A stretch of DNA of 42,317 nucleotides from the NCBI RefSeq assembly GCF_024539675.1, contig NZ_JAHHIT010000087.1:1-42317 (forward strand). Reading direction: 5' to 3'. How positions within the stretch are numbered: the first letter of the stretch is position 1; each line of letters starts with the position of its first letter. This document shows, one piece after another, positions 26,188-34,345 of this stretch. The notes below the pieces were generated by a model, which saw only the letters and a program-made list of their open reading frames with translations, had not been told where the DNA came from and did not search any database. This stretch comes from Streptomyces hilarionis (lineage in GTDB: Bacteria; Actinomycetota; Actinomycetes; Streptomycetales; Streptomycetaceae). Made by a program: the position numbers and the translations under genes.

Positions 26188-29100
26188 CGGGCGCGGTGGG
26201 TTCGCCCCGACCCCACGACGACACGACGGCGATGACGGCGATGACGGCACGTCAGACGCCCGTGGCCATCGTCGGGATGGCGGTGCTGCTGCCGGGCGCC
26301 GCCGACCTGGACGCCTACTGGCGCAACCTGCGCGACGGCGTGGACGCGATCGGCGAGGCGCCGCAGGGACGCTGGGACGCCGGGTTCTACCGGCCGGGCA
26401 CGGCCTCCGACCCGGCCGTCGCGGACCGGGTCTACGCCCGCCGGGGCGGGTTCGTGGACGGGCTCGCCCAGGTGGAGGTCACCCGGTTCGGCATCATGCC
26501 CCACTCGGTGGCCGGGACCGAGCCCGACCAGCTGATCGCGCTGCACGTGGCCTCGGCGGCCCTCGACGACGCGGGCGGCGCGGACCGTCTCCCCGACCGG
26601 GGGAAGGTCGGCGTGGTCCTCGGCCGCGGCGGCTACCTCACCCCCGGGCTGGTGCGGCTGGACCAGCGGGTCCGCACCGCCGGTCAACTGGTACGCACCC
26701 TGGGCGAGTTGCTGCCGGACCTGACCGGCGACCAACTCGACCGGGTGCGTGCCGCGTTCACCGAACGGCTCGGTCCGGACAGCCCGGAGTCGGCGATCGG
26801 CCTGGTGCCCAACCTCGCCGCCTCCCGGGTCGCCAACCGGCTCGACCTGCGCGGACCCGCCTACACGGTGGACGCCGCCTGCGCCTCGTCGTTGGTCGCG
26901 GTGGACCAGGCGGTGGGCGAACTCGCCTCGGGGCGCTGCGACATGATGCTCGCCGGAGGCGTCCACCACTGCCACGACATCACCCTGTGGAGCGTGTTCT
27001 CCCAGCTGCGCGCCCTCTCCCCCAGTCAGCGCATCCGCCCCTTCCACCGGGACGCCGACGGCATCCTGATCGGCGAGGGGACCGGCGTCGTCGTCCTCAA
27101 GAGGCTGGCCGACGCCGAGCGTGCCGGGGACAGGATCTACGCCGTGATCCGGGGCACCGGCGTGGCCAGCGACGGCCGGGCGGCCGGTCTCGTGAACCCC
27201 GATCCGGGCGGCCAGGCGCAGGCGGTGCGCCAGGCGTGGCGGGCGGCCGGGCTCGACCCCGCCGAACCCGGCTCGCTCGGCCTGCTGGAGGCGCACGGCA
27301 CCGCGACCCCGGCGGGCGACGGGGCCGAACTGACCACGCTGGCCGAGGTGTTCGGGCCCGGCGACGGCGACGCGGTGCTGGGGTCGGTGAAGTCGATGAT
27401 CGGGCACGCCATGCCGGCCGCGGGGGTGGCCGGGCTGGTCAAGGCCGCGCTCGCCGTCCACCACGGCGTGCTCCTGCCGACCCTGCACTGCGACGACCCG
27501 CACCCCGCCCTGGCCCGCACCCGCTTCCGCACCCTGGAGAAGGCGGCCGACTGGGAGACCGACGCGCACCGGCCCGTGCGCCGCGCCGCCGTCAACGCCT
27601 TCGGGTTCGGCGGGATCAACGCGCACGTGGTGCTGGAGGAGGCGCCGGGCGCCCGCGCGCGCCGTGCGCAGGCGCCGGGCCGACCGGACCTGCGGGTCGC
27701 CGAGCCCGAGCGGGTGCTGCTGCTCGCCGCCGACGCCCCGGCCCGCCTGGCCGCCCTCCTCGACGCCGACGACGCCGCCGTGCGGGCCGCCGGCCTCGAC
27801 GCGGACCGCCCGCACCCGCAGGCCGGGCCCGCGCGTCTCGGCATCGTCGACCCGACGGCCAAGCGGCTCGCCCTGGCCCGTCGCGCGGTGCTCCGGGAGC
27901 GGCCCTGGCACGGCCGCAGCGACGTCTGGTTCCGGCCCGGCCCGCTGCTGGGCACCGGGCACGGCAGGCTGGCGTTCCTCTTCCCCGGCCTGGAGGGCGA
28001 GTTCACCCCGCAGGTCGACGACGTGGCCGCCCACTTCGGGCTGCCCGGCGTCACGGTCGACGCCGGCCGCACCGCCGACGTGGGCCGGCACGGCTTCGGC
28101 GTGGTCGCCGTCGGCCGCCTCCTCGACGCGGCCCTGCGCCGCATGGGGATCGTGCCCGACGCGGTCGCCGGGCACAGCGTGGGCGAGTGGACGGCCATGA
28201 CCGCGGCCGGCGTGTACGCGGGCGACGAGGTCGACGCGTTCATGAGCGCCTTCGACCCGGACTCGGTGACGGTGCCCGGCCTGGCCTTCGGCGCGATCGG
28301 CGCGTCCGCCGAGAGCGTCCTGGCCGCCCTGCGCGACGAGGGCGGGGACCGGGCGGGTCTGGTCCTGTCCCACGACAACGCCCCGGGCCAGTCGATGGTG
28401 TGCGGTCCGCAGAGCGCCGTGGAGGACTTCGTGCGGGCGCGGCGCGCCCAGGGCGTCCTCGGCCAGGTGCTGCCGTTCCGGTCGGGCTTCCACACGCCGA
28501 TGCTGCGGCCCCATCTGGCGCCGATCGAGGAGGCCGCCCGCCGCTTCCGGCTGCACCCGCCGCACACCCCGCTCTGGTCGGGCACCACCGCCGAGCCGTT
28601 CCCCGGCGACGAGGCGGGCATCCGCGCCCTGTTCGTGCGGCACCTGCTGGAACCGGTGCGCTTCCGCCGGCTGACCGAGGCCCTGCACGCGGCGGGCCAC
28701 CGGGTGTTCGTCCAGGTCGGCCCGGGGCAGCTCGGTTCGCTCGTCGGGGACACGCTGGGCGCCCACGACCATCTGGTGGTCGCCGCGAACTCGCCCCACC
28801 GCGGGGGCCTCGCCCAGTTGCGCCGGGTGGCCACCGCCCTGTGGACCGCGGGTTCGCCGGTGGCGCCCTCCCTGCGCCCGGTCGACAAGGCGTCCGCGGG
28901 CCGGCGTCCGCCGGTGCGGCTGGACCTGGACGGCGCCCTGGTGTCCCTGGCCCCCGGACGGCTCGCCGACCTGCGGGCCGAACTGCGCGGCGGGCCGCGG
29001 GGCGGACCGGAAGGCGGTCCGCGCCGGACGTCGAGGGCGTCCGGCCCCGCGCGGGGCCCGGCCGGCCCGTCGCCGCTGGACGCGTTCGCCGACGGCTCCC

Positions 29101-30863
29101 CGATGGCCGCCGAACTGAGCGCCCTGCTGCGCGAGACCGCGGACACGGCCGCCGCCCTGCTGTCCGCACGGACGACGGCCCCGGCGGGCCGGGCAGGTCA
29201 AGCAGGTCGGGCGGGGCGGGCAGTTCCGGCGGACGGTTCGCCGCCCGGGCCGCCGCCCACCCGCACCCCGGTCCCCGCCCCCGGCGCGCCCCCGCGGGGG
29301 GAGCCGCGGCGCACGACCGTCCGCGTCTCCCCCGACACGATGCCGTACCTGCTGGACCACTGCTTCTTCCCGCAGCGGCCCGGCTGGCCCGAGCCGGCCG
29401 ACCGCTGGCCGGTCGTCCCGGCGACGACGATCGTGCAGCACATCGTGGACGCGGCCCTGGACGCGGCCCCCGGCGAGGTGGCGGTCGCCGTGCACGGCGC
29501 GCGCTTCGAGGAGTGGCTCACCGCCACCCCGGCCGTCGACGTGCCCGTGACCGTGACGCCCGGGGAGCCGGGCCGTCTCGCCGTCTCCTTCGGTCCCCGC
29601 GCCCGCGCCACGGTGGAACTCGCCGCCGCACACCCCGTCCCGCCGCCCGCCCCCTGGCCCGTCCCCGGCGCCGAGCGCGCCCCGGACCACACCGCCGCCC
29701 AGCTCTACACCGAACGCTGGATGTTCCACGGCCCCGCGTTCCAGGGGGTCGACGAGCTCACCGCGATCGGCGAACGCCATGTGCGCGGACGGCTGCGCAC
29801 CCCCGCCGCGCCCGGCGCGCTGCTGGACAACGTCGGCCAGATCCTCGGCTACTGGATCATGGCGACCCGGACCGAGCGGACCGTGGTGTTCCCGGTGGGG
29901 ATGCGGGAGATGCGGTTCTACGGGCCGCATCCGGCGCCGGGCACGGAGGTGGGCGCCCTGGTGCGGATCACCTCGCTCACCGACACGGTCCTGGAGGCCG
30001 ACGTCCAGCTGACGGTCGGGGGGACGGTGTGGGCGGAGCTGTACGGCTGGCAGGACCGCCGCTTCGACAACGACCCGCAGACCCGGCCCGTCGAGCGCTT
30101 CCCCGAGCGCCACACCCTGTCCGAGGCGCGGCCGGGCGGCTGGCTGCTGCTGCACGAGCGGTGGCCGGACCTGGCGTCCCGCGAGCTGATCATGCGCAAC
30201 TCCCTGGGTGGCGCGGAGCGCGCCGAGTACGCGCGGCACGCTCCGCGCGGGCGCCGGCAGTGGCTGCTGGGCCGGATCGCCGTCAAGGACGCCGTGCGGC
30301 GATGGCTGTGGGACCGGGGCGAGGGGCCGGTCTTCCCGGCGGAGCTGCGGGTGCACAACGACGACTGGGGCCGCCCGCACGTCACCGGGGTGCACGGCAG
30401 GGTCCTGCCCGCGCTGGACGTCTCGCTGGCCCACTGCGCGGAGGCGGCCGTGGCGATCGTGCGGCCGCACCGGCCCGGCCCCGGCCCGGGGATCGACGTC
30501 GAGGAGGTCGTCGACCGCGCCCCGCAGGCCATGGCCGCCGCCCTCGGCGCCGACGAACTGCGGCTGCTGCGCGGCCTGTCGGCGCGCACGGGTGAGGGCG
30601 AGGCCCTGTGGTTCACGCGCTTCTGGGCGGCGAAGGAGGCGGTCGCCAAGGCCGAGGGCTCCGGATTCGCCGGCCGGCCGCGGGACTTCGCCGTGCTCGA
30701 CGCGGCGCCGGCCGGCGACCGGCTGACCGTCGCGGGCCGCCTGGAACGCGCCTACCCCGTGCACTGCGCACCGGCGGCCAACCCGCCCCGCCTGCCGGAG
30801 CGCGCCTACGTCGTGGCATGGACGACGGGACAACCGACCGCTGAGGAGTACGACGCCCGATGA
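26184..30863 (+). CDS. PUFA-synthase-like PKS, KS-AT-DH-phosphopantetheinyl transferase
   Basis: This 1559-aa partner synthase has KS (about 25-489) with Cys233, His371 (HGTAT) and His408 (GHAM), and AT (about 593-889) with GHSVGE Ser665 and His770 in SGFHTPM. A Pro/Gly-rich linker leads to a double-hotdog dehydratase (about 1043-1300) with LLDHCFF His1059 and LLDNVGQ Asp1215. A C-terminal Sfp-type phosphopantetheinyl transferase (about 1335-1555) has GIDVEE Asp1438 and WAAKEAVAK Lys1484/Glu1485. No ACP is present, so it must act on the ACP of PKS1 or on the free one. I chose GTG 26184, which overlaps the PKS1 stop by 4 nt; ATGs at 26232 and 26241 are alternatives without a ribosome site. Fusion of the activating transferase makes the system self-sufficient. 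Confidence 0.9.
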   Translation: MTGAVGSPRPHDDTTAMTAMTARQTPVAIVGMAVLLPGAADLDAYWRNLRDGVDAIGEAPQGRWDAGFYRPGTASDPAVADRVYARRGGFVDGLAQVEVTRFGIMPHSVAGTEPDQLIALHVASAALDDAGGADRLPDRGKVGVVLGRGGYLTPGLVRLDQRVRTAGQLVRTLGELLPDLTGDQLDRVRAAFTERLGPDSPESAIGLVPNLAASRVANRLDLRGPAYTVDAACASSLVAVDQAVGELASGRCDMMLAGGVHHCHDITLWSVFSQLRALSPSQRIRPFHRDADGILIGEGTGVVVLKRLADAERAGDRIYAVIRGTGVASDGRAAGLVNPDPGGQAQAVRQAWRAAGLDPAEPGSLGLLEAHGTATPAGDGAELTTLAEVFGPGDGDAVLGSVKSMIGHAMPAAGVAGLVKAALAVHHGVLLPTLHCDDPHPALARTRFRTLEKAADWETDAHRPVRRAAVNAFGFGGINAHVVLEEAPGARARRAQAPGRPDLRVAEPERVLLLAADAPARLAALLDADDAAVRAAGLDADRPHPQAGPARLGIVDPTAKRLALARRAVLRERPWHGRSDVWFRPGPLLGTGHGRLAFLFPGLEGEFTPQVDDVAAHFGLPGVTVDAGRTADVGRHGFGVVAVGRLLDAALRRMGIVPDAVAGHSVGEWTAMTAAGVYAGDEVDAFMSAFDPDSVTVPGLAFGAIGASAESVLAALRDEGGDRAGLVLSHDNAPGQSMVCGPQSAVEDFVRARRAQGVLGQVLPFRSGFHTPMLRPHLAPIEEAARRFRLHPPHTPLWSGTTAEPFPGDEAGIRALFVRHLLEPVRFRRLTEALHAAGHRVFVQVGPGQLGSLVGDTLGAHDHLVVAANSPHRGGLAQLRRVATALWTAGSPVAPSLRPVDKASAGRRPPVRLDLDGALVSLAPGRLADLRAELRGGPRGGPEGGPRRTSRASGPARGPAGPSPLDAFADGSPMAAELSALLRETADTAAALLSARTTAPAGRAGQAGRAGRAVPADGSPPGPPPTRTPVPAPGAPPRGEPRRTTVRVSPDTMPYLLDHCFFPQRPGWPEPADRWPVVPATTIVQHIVDAALDAAPGEVAVAVHGARFEEWLTATPAVDVPVTVTPGEPGRLAVSFGPRARATVELAAAHPVPPPAPWPVPGAERAPDHTAAQLYTERWMFHGPAFQGVDELTAIGERHVRGRLRTPAAPGALLDNVGQILGYWIMATRTERTVVFPVGMREMRFYGPHPAPGTEVGALVRITSLTDTVLEADVQLTVGGTVWAELYGWQDRRFDNDPQTRPVERFPERHTLSEARPGGWLLLHERWPDLASRELIMRNSLGGAERAEYARHAPRGRRQWLLGRIAVKDAVRRWLWDRGEGPVFPAELRVHNDDWGRPHVTGVHGRVLPALDVSLAHCAEAAVAIVRPHRPGPGPGIDVEEVVDRAPQAMAAALGADELRLLRGLSARTGEGEALWFTRFWAAKEAVAKAEGSGFAGRPRDFAVLDAAPAGDRLTVAGRLERAYPVHCAPAANPPRLPERAYVVAWTTGQPTAEEYDAR

Positions 30864-31186
30864 CATCCCCCACCCCCCGCACCCCCGTCTGTGCCGACGA
30901 GGCGTCCGTCCTCGCCGACCTCACCGCCATGCTGGCGCGCCTCCTGGAGGACGAGTACGGCCTCGACGACGTCGAGATCGGCATGGCGACGACCTTCAAC
31001 CGCGACCTGGAACTGGAGAGCATCGATCTCGTCACCCTGGCCGGGCTGCTCCAGGAACGCTACGGGGAGCGGGTCAACTTCGCCGAGTTCCTGGCGGACA
31101 TGGAGTTCGACGAGATCATCGAGCTGACCGTCGGACGGCTGGTCGAGTACGTCGTGACCAGCCTGAAGGCCACGGAGGCGAGCTGA
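30860..31186 (+). CDS. Free-standing acyl carrier protein
   Basis: This is a 108-aa carrier protein. The phosphopantetheine site is Ser54 in ELESIDLVTL, and the four-helix pattern is recognisable. The context (DVEIGMATTFNRDLELES) resembles discrete carrier proteins more than the PUFA-type ACP inside PKS1, so the two probably have different jobs. ATGA overlap with PKS2 couples translation. It could carry a starter unit, serve the second KS/AT, or present the finished chain to the hydrolase or glycosyltransferase downstream. The PPTase fused to PKS2 is a likely activator. Confidence 0.92.
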   Translation: MTSPTPRTPVCADEASVLADLTAMLARLLEDEYGLDDVEIGMATTFNRDLELESIDLVTLAGLLQERYGERVNFAEFLADMEFDEIIELTVGRLVEYVVTSLKATEAS

Positions 31187-31189
31187 GTC

Positions 31190-32017
31190 ATGGCGATGGT
31201 CGACACCGGCGCCGTCCGGTTGCACGTCCAGCGGATCGGCCCCCGGGCGGGCCGGCCTGCCACCGCCACCGTGGTGCTGGTGCACGGTCTGCTCACCGAC
31301 AGCCTCGCGAGCTACTACTTCACCGTCGCGCCGGCGTTCGCGGCCGCCGGGCTCGACGTCGTCATGTACGACCTGCGCGGGCACGGGCGCAGCGAACGCC
31401 CGGCGCACGGGTACACGCTGGACGACAACATCGACGATCTGGAGGCCCTCCTCGACCGGCTGGCGGTGACCGGCCCCGTGCATCTGGTCGGCAACTCCTA
31501 CGGCGGCACGATCGCCTTCGGTTTCGCCGCGCGGCGCCCGGAGCGGGCGGCGAGCGTCAGCCTCGTCGAGTCGGAGCCGGCCACCGCGGCCTGGGCCGTG
31601 AAGATCGGCGGCATCCTGGACCGCGTCGTCACCGAGCTCGCCCACAACGAGCCCGACGCGATCCGCTGGATCTCCGCCCACCGCGGGCACAACACCGCGC
31701 GCCTGGCCAAGGGCGCGGCCAGACTGGCCCGGGACACCAGCCTCGGCCGGGACATCCCCGCCAGCCGCGTGCTGACGGACAGTCAGATAGCCGCGGTGCG
31801 CTGCCCGGTGCTCGGCCTGTACGGCGGCGACTCCGACCTCGCCGAGCTCGCGCCCTGGCTGGAGTCGGCGCTGCCGGACTGCCGGACCGTGGTGATCCCC
31901 GGTCACGAGCACTCGGTCCTGGTGGAGGCATCGGGGACGGTCGGCGGGCACGTCCTCGGGCTCGTCGAGGAGGCGGGGCGTCCGACCGGGCGGGTGGCGG
32001 CGGAGGCGGCCGGATGA
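31190..32017 (+). CDS. Alpha/beta hydrolase, possible chain-release enzyme
   Basis: This 275-aa alpha/beta-hydrolase-fold enzyme has the oxyanion-hole HG in VLVHGLLTD and the nucleophile elbow GNSYGG with Ser103. A likely acid is Asp214 or Asp216 (LYGGDSD), and the catalytic His is at 239 or 241 (GHEHSVL). It begins 3 nt after the ACP stop, and its own stop overlaps the glycosyltransferase start by 4 nt, so it belongs to the megasynthase operon. Neither PKS has a thioesterase or reductase domain, so this is the natural candidate for product release by hydrolysis or transfer. That role is inferred from context; the fold and triad are seen directly. Confidence 0.88.
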   Translation: MAMVDTGAVRLHVQRIGPRAGRPATATVVLVHGLLTDSLASYYFTVAPAFAAAGLDVVMYDLRGHGRSERPAHGYTLDDNIDDLEALLDRLAVTGPVHLVGNSYGGTIAFGFAARRPERAASVSLVESEPATAAWAVKIGGILDRVVTELAHNEPDAIRWISAHRGHNTARLAKGAARLARDTSLGRDIPASRVLTDSQIAAVRCPVLGLYGGDSDLAELAPWLESALPDCRTVVIPGHEHSVLVEASGTVGGHVLGLVEEAGRPTGRVAAEAAG

Positions 32018-33180
32018 GCCGGTTCCTCTTCGTGGTGCCGCCGTTGACGGGGCACATCAACCCGGCCGTCGGCGTCGCCGCCGAACTCACCGCCCGCGGC
32101 CACCGGGTGGCCTGGACCTGTCCCGATCCGGCGCTGGTCACCCGGCTGGCGGGCCCCGCGGCCGGCCCCGTTCTGCCCTGCGCCGCAGCGCCGCAGGGCG
32201 AGCGGCCCGCCGACCTGCGCGGGCCGGAGGCGCTGAAGTTCCTGTGGGAGTGGTACCTGCTGCCGCTGGCCGAGGCGATGGCCCCGGGGGTCCGGGCCGC
32301 CGTCGAGGCGTTCCGGCCGGACGTCGTCGTCGCCGACCAGCAGGCGTTCGCCGGGGCGCTGGTCGCGGAGCGGCTGGGCCTGCCGTGGGCGACCTCGGCG
32401 ACCACGTCGGCGGAGTTCACCGATCCGCTCGCCGGGCTGCCCAAGGTGGCCGCATGGCTGCGCGGGCGGCTGGCCGCGCTGCGCGAGTCCGTCGGCGATC
32501 CGGCCGCGACCGCCGACCCCCGCTTCTCCCCGCATCTCGTCCTCGCCTTCAGCACACCGGAACTGGCGGGCGACGGGCCCGACGGGGTCTGCTGGGTGGG
32601 GCCGTCGATCACGTCCCGGCCGGCCGCGGCGGACTTCCCCTGGGAATGGCTCGACCCCGGCCGCGGCGCCGTCCTGGTCACGCTGGGCACCGCGAACGCC
32701 GACGTCGGCGGCCGGTTCCTCGACGTGTGCCGCGACGCGCTGCGCGAGCGGGCCGACCGGGTGCAGGCGGTGATCGTCGACCCCGGCGGCACGCTGCCGG
32801 CGCACGCCGAGGACAAGGACGTGCTGGTCGTCCCGTCCGTGCCCCAACTCGCGCTGCTGGAAAGGGGAGTCGACGCGATGGTCTGCCACGCCGGGCACAA
32901 CAGCGTGTGCGAGGCCCTGTGGCACGGGACGCCGCTGGTGGTGGCCCCCATCCGTGACGACCAGCCGGTCGTGGCCGGGCAGGTCGTGGCCGCGGGGGCC
33001 GGGGTGCGGGTGCGGTTCGGCCGGGTCGCCGCCCGGCAGCTCGGCGCGGCGGTCGACACCGTCCTCGACGACCGCGCGCACCGCGCCGCGGCCGACCGGA
33101 TCGGCACGGCGTTCCGCGCCGCGGGCGGCGCCCCGGCCGCCGCGGCCCGACTCGACGAACTGGCCAGGGAGTCACGATGA
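32014..33180 (+). CDS. GT1 (UGT/MGT-like) glycosyltransferase
   Basis: This 388-aa GT-B glycosyltransferase is like those acting on macrolides and lipids. The N-terminal acceptor domain starts FLFVVPPLTGHINPAVGVA. The nucleotide-sugar site reads CHAGHNSVCEAL (from Cys291), followed by PIRDDQ (Asp315-Gln317), the usual sugar-contacting DQ. The gene overlaps both neighbours by 4 nt, firmly inside the operon. It should add a sugar from an NDP donor to the polyketide/lipid product. No sugar-biosynthesis genes lie in the window, so a common donor such as UDP-glucose is plausible but unproven. Confidence 0.92.
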   Translation: MSRFLFVVPPLTGHINPAVGVAAELTARGHRVAWTCPDPALVTRLAGPAAGPVLPCAAAPQGERPADLRGPEALKFLWEWYLLPLAEAMAPGVRAAVEAFRPDVVVADQQAFAGALVAERLGLPWATSATTSAEFTDPLAGLPKVAAWLRGRLAALRESVGDPAATADPRFSPHLVLAFSTPELAGDGPDGVCWVGPSITSRPAAADFPWEWLDPGRGAVLVTLGTANADVGGRFLDVCRDALRERADRVQAVIVDPGGTLPAHAEDKDVLVVPSVPQLALLERGVDAMVCHAGHNSVCEALWHGTPLVVAPIRDDQPVVAGQVVAAGAGVRVRFGRVAARQLGAAVDTVLDDRAHRAAADRIGTAFRAAGGAPAAAARLDELARESR

Positions 33181-34244
33181 GCGAGAAGAGCGAGCGCGCC
33201 GCGCGGATCGCCGAGCTGCGACCCGGCTACCAGGCGGACATCGCCGCCGGCCCGGACGGCTTCTTCGAGCCCCGGCGCACCACCTGCCCCTGGTGCGGGT
33301 CGGCGCGGCTGACCCTCCGGCTGCGCACCACGGACCTGCTCCAGCACAAGCCGGGCCGGTTCGTCCTCGACCGCTGCGAGGACTGCGGGCACACCTTCCA
33401 GAACCCGCGGCTGAACGAGCGGGGCCTGGAGTTCTACTACCGGGACTTCTACGACGGGCTGGGCGAGAAGAAGCTCGGCGACACCTTCGGGAGCCGGACG
33501 GCGATGTACCGGGGGCGGGCCGAGTCGATGCTGGCGCACGACCCCGCGCCGAAGACATGGCTGGACGTCGGCACCGGGCACGGCCACTTCTGCGCGACCG
33601 CCCGCGACGTGCTGCCCCACACCGCGTTCGACGGGCTCGACTTCACCGACGGGGCCGAACTCGCCGAGCGGGAGGGCCGGGTGGAGCGCGGCTACCGGGG
33701 GGACTTCCCCGGCCTCGCGCCCGAACTGGCGGGCCGCTACGACGTGGTGAGCATGTTCCACTACCTGGAGCACAGCACCGACCCCGACCGCGAACTGCGC
33801 GCCGCGCACGAGACGGTGCGCCCCGGCGGTCACCTCCTCGTCGAGGTGCCGGATCCCGAGAGCCGCTACGCCCGGCTCCTGGGCCGCTGGTGGCTGCCCT
33901 GGCTTCAGCCCCAGCACCTGCACTTCGTGCCGGTGGCCAACCTTCGCGCACGCCTGCGGGAGCTGGGCTTCACGGTGGTGGCCGAGCAGCACGCCGAGCC
34001 GCACGACCCGGTGGACCTGCTGGCCGCCGTCTGGCTGGCGCTGGACCACGCGGCCCCGCGCGACGACGCGCCCTGGCTGCCCGGGCCGCCGAACGCCGCG
34101 CGGCGCGCGCTGCGCGCGGCGCTGCTGATCGCCGGGATCCCGGCGCTGGTGGCGGGCACCCTGCTCGACCGGTTCGCGGTGCGGCCGCTGTCCCGGCGGC
34201 TGGGGGTGTCGAACGCCTACCGGATCGTGGCCCGGCGGGACTGA
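33177..34244 (+). CDS. Class I SAM-dependent methyltransferase with N-terminal zinc finger
   Basis: This 355-aa methyltransferase begins with a CPWC...CEDC four-cysteine zinc-binding module (Cys37, 40, 67, 70). The Rossmann SAM motif LDVGTGHGHF follows at 129-138, with FHYLEHSTDP and RPGGHLLVEVPDPE as later motifs. The C-terminus contains a hydrophobic helix (LLIAGIPALVAGTLLDRF) that could insert in or lie on the membrane, suggesting a lipid-like substrate. The zinc-finger form is seen in sugar C-methyltransferases and other tailoring enzymes, so it could methylate either the aglycone or the attached sugar. It overlaps the glycosyltransferase by 4 nt and is the last tightly coupled gene of the operon. 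Confidence 0.88.
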   Translation: MSEKSERAARIAELRPGYQADIAAGPDGFFEPRRTTCPWCGSARLTLRLRTTDLLQHKPGRFVLDRCEDCGHTFQNPRLNERGLEFYYRDFYDGLGEKKLGDTFGSRTAMYRGRAESMLAHDPAPKTWLDVGTGHGHFCATARDVLPHTAFDGLDFTDGAELAEREGRVERGYRGDFPGLAPELAGRYDVVSMFHYLEHSTDPDRELRAAHETVRPGGHLLVEVPDPESRYARLLGRWWLPWLQPQHLHFVPVANLRARLRELGFTVVAEQHAEPHDPVDLLAAVWLALDHAAPRDDAPWLPGPPNAARRALRAALLIAGIPALVAGTLLDRFAVRPLSRRLGVSNAYRIVARRD

Positions 34245-34345
34245 CCCGACAGGTGCGCGCGCGGGAGTCGCCGTGCTAGCTTTCGCGCGTGCCATCGACA
34301 GGAATCCTGCCGATCGACGGTCGCAGCCCGACGAACGGAATCCGC

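Noticed and set aside
29180..29225. Short direct repeats encoding GRAGQAGRAGRA
   Set aside because: Interpreted as linker low complexity within PKS2, not a separate repeat element.
29000..29310. Possible hidden ACP between AT and DH of PKS2
   Set aside because: The segment is Pro/Gly/Ala-rich linker with no D-S-(I/L) phosphopantetheine site.
19147..30863. Enediyne PKS (PksE)
   Set aside because: Domains are split over two proteins, a PfaD-like reductase is present and the usual enediyne accessory genes are absent.
26166..30866. A 1566-codon open frame on the minus strand across PKS2, and similar long frames elsewhere
   Set aside because: These are antisense shadows of GC-rich coding sequence; the plus-strand frame carries all recognisable domains.
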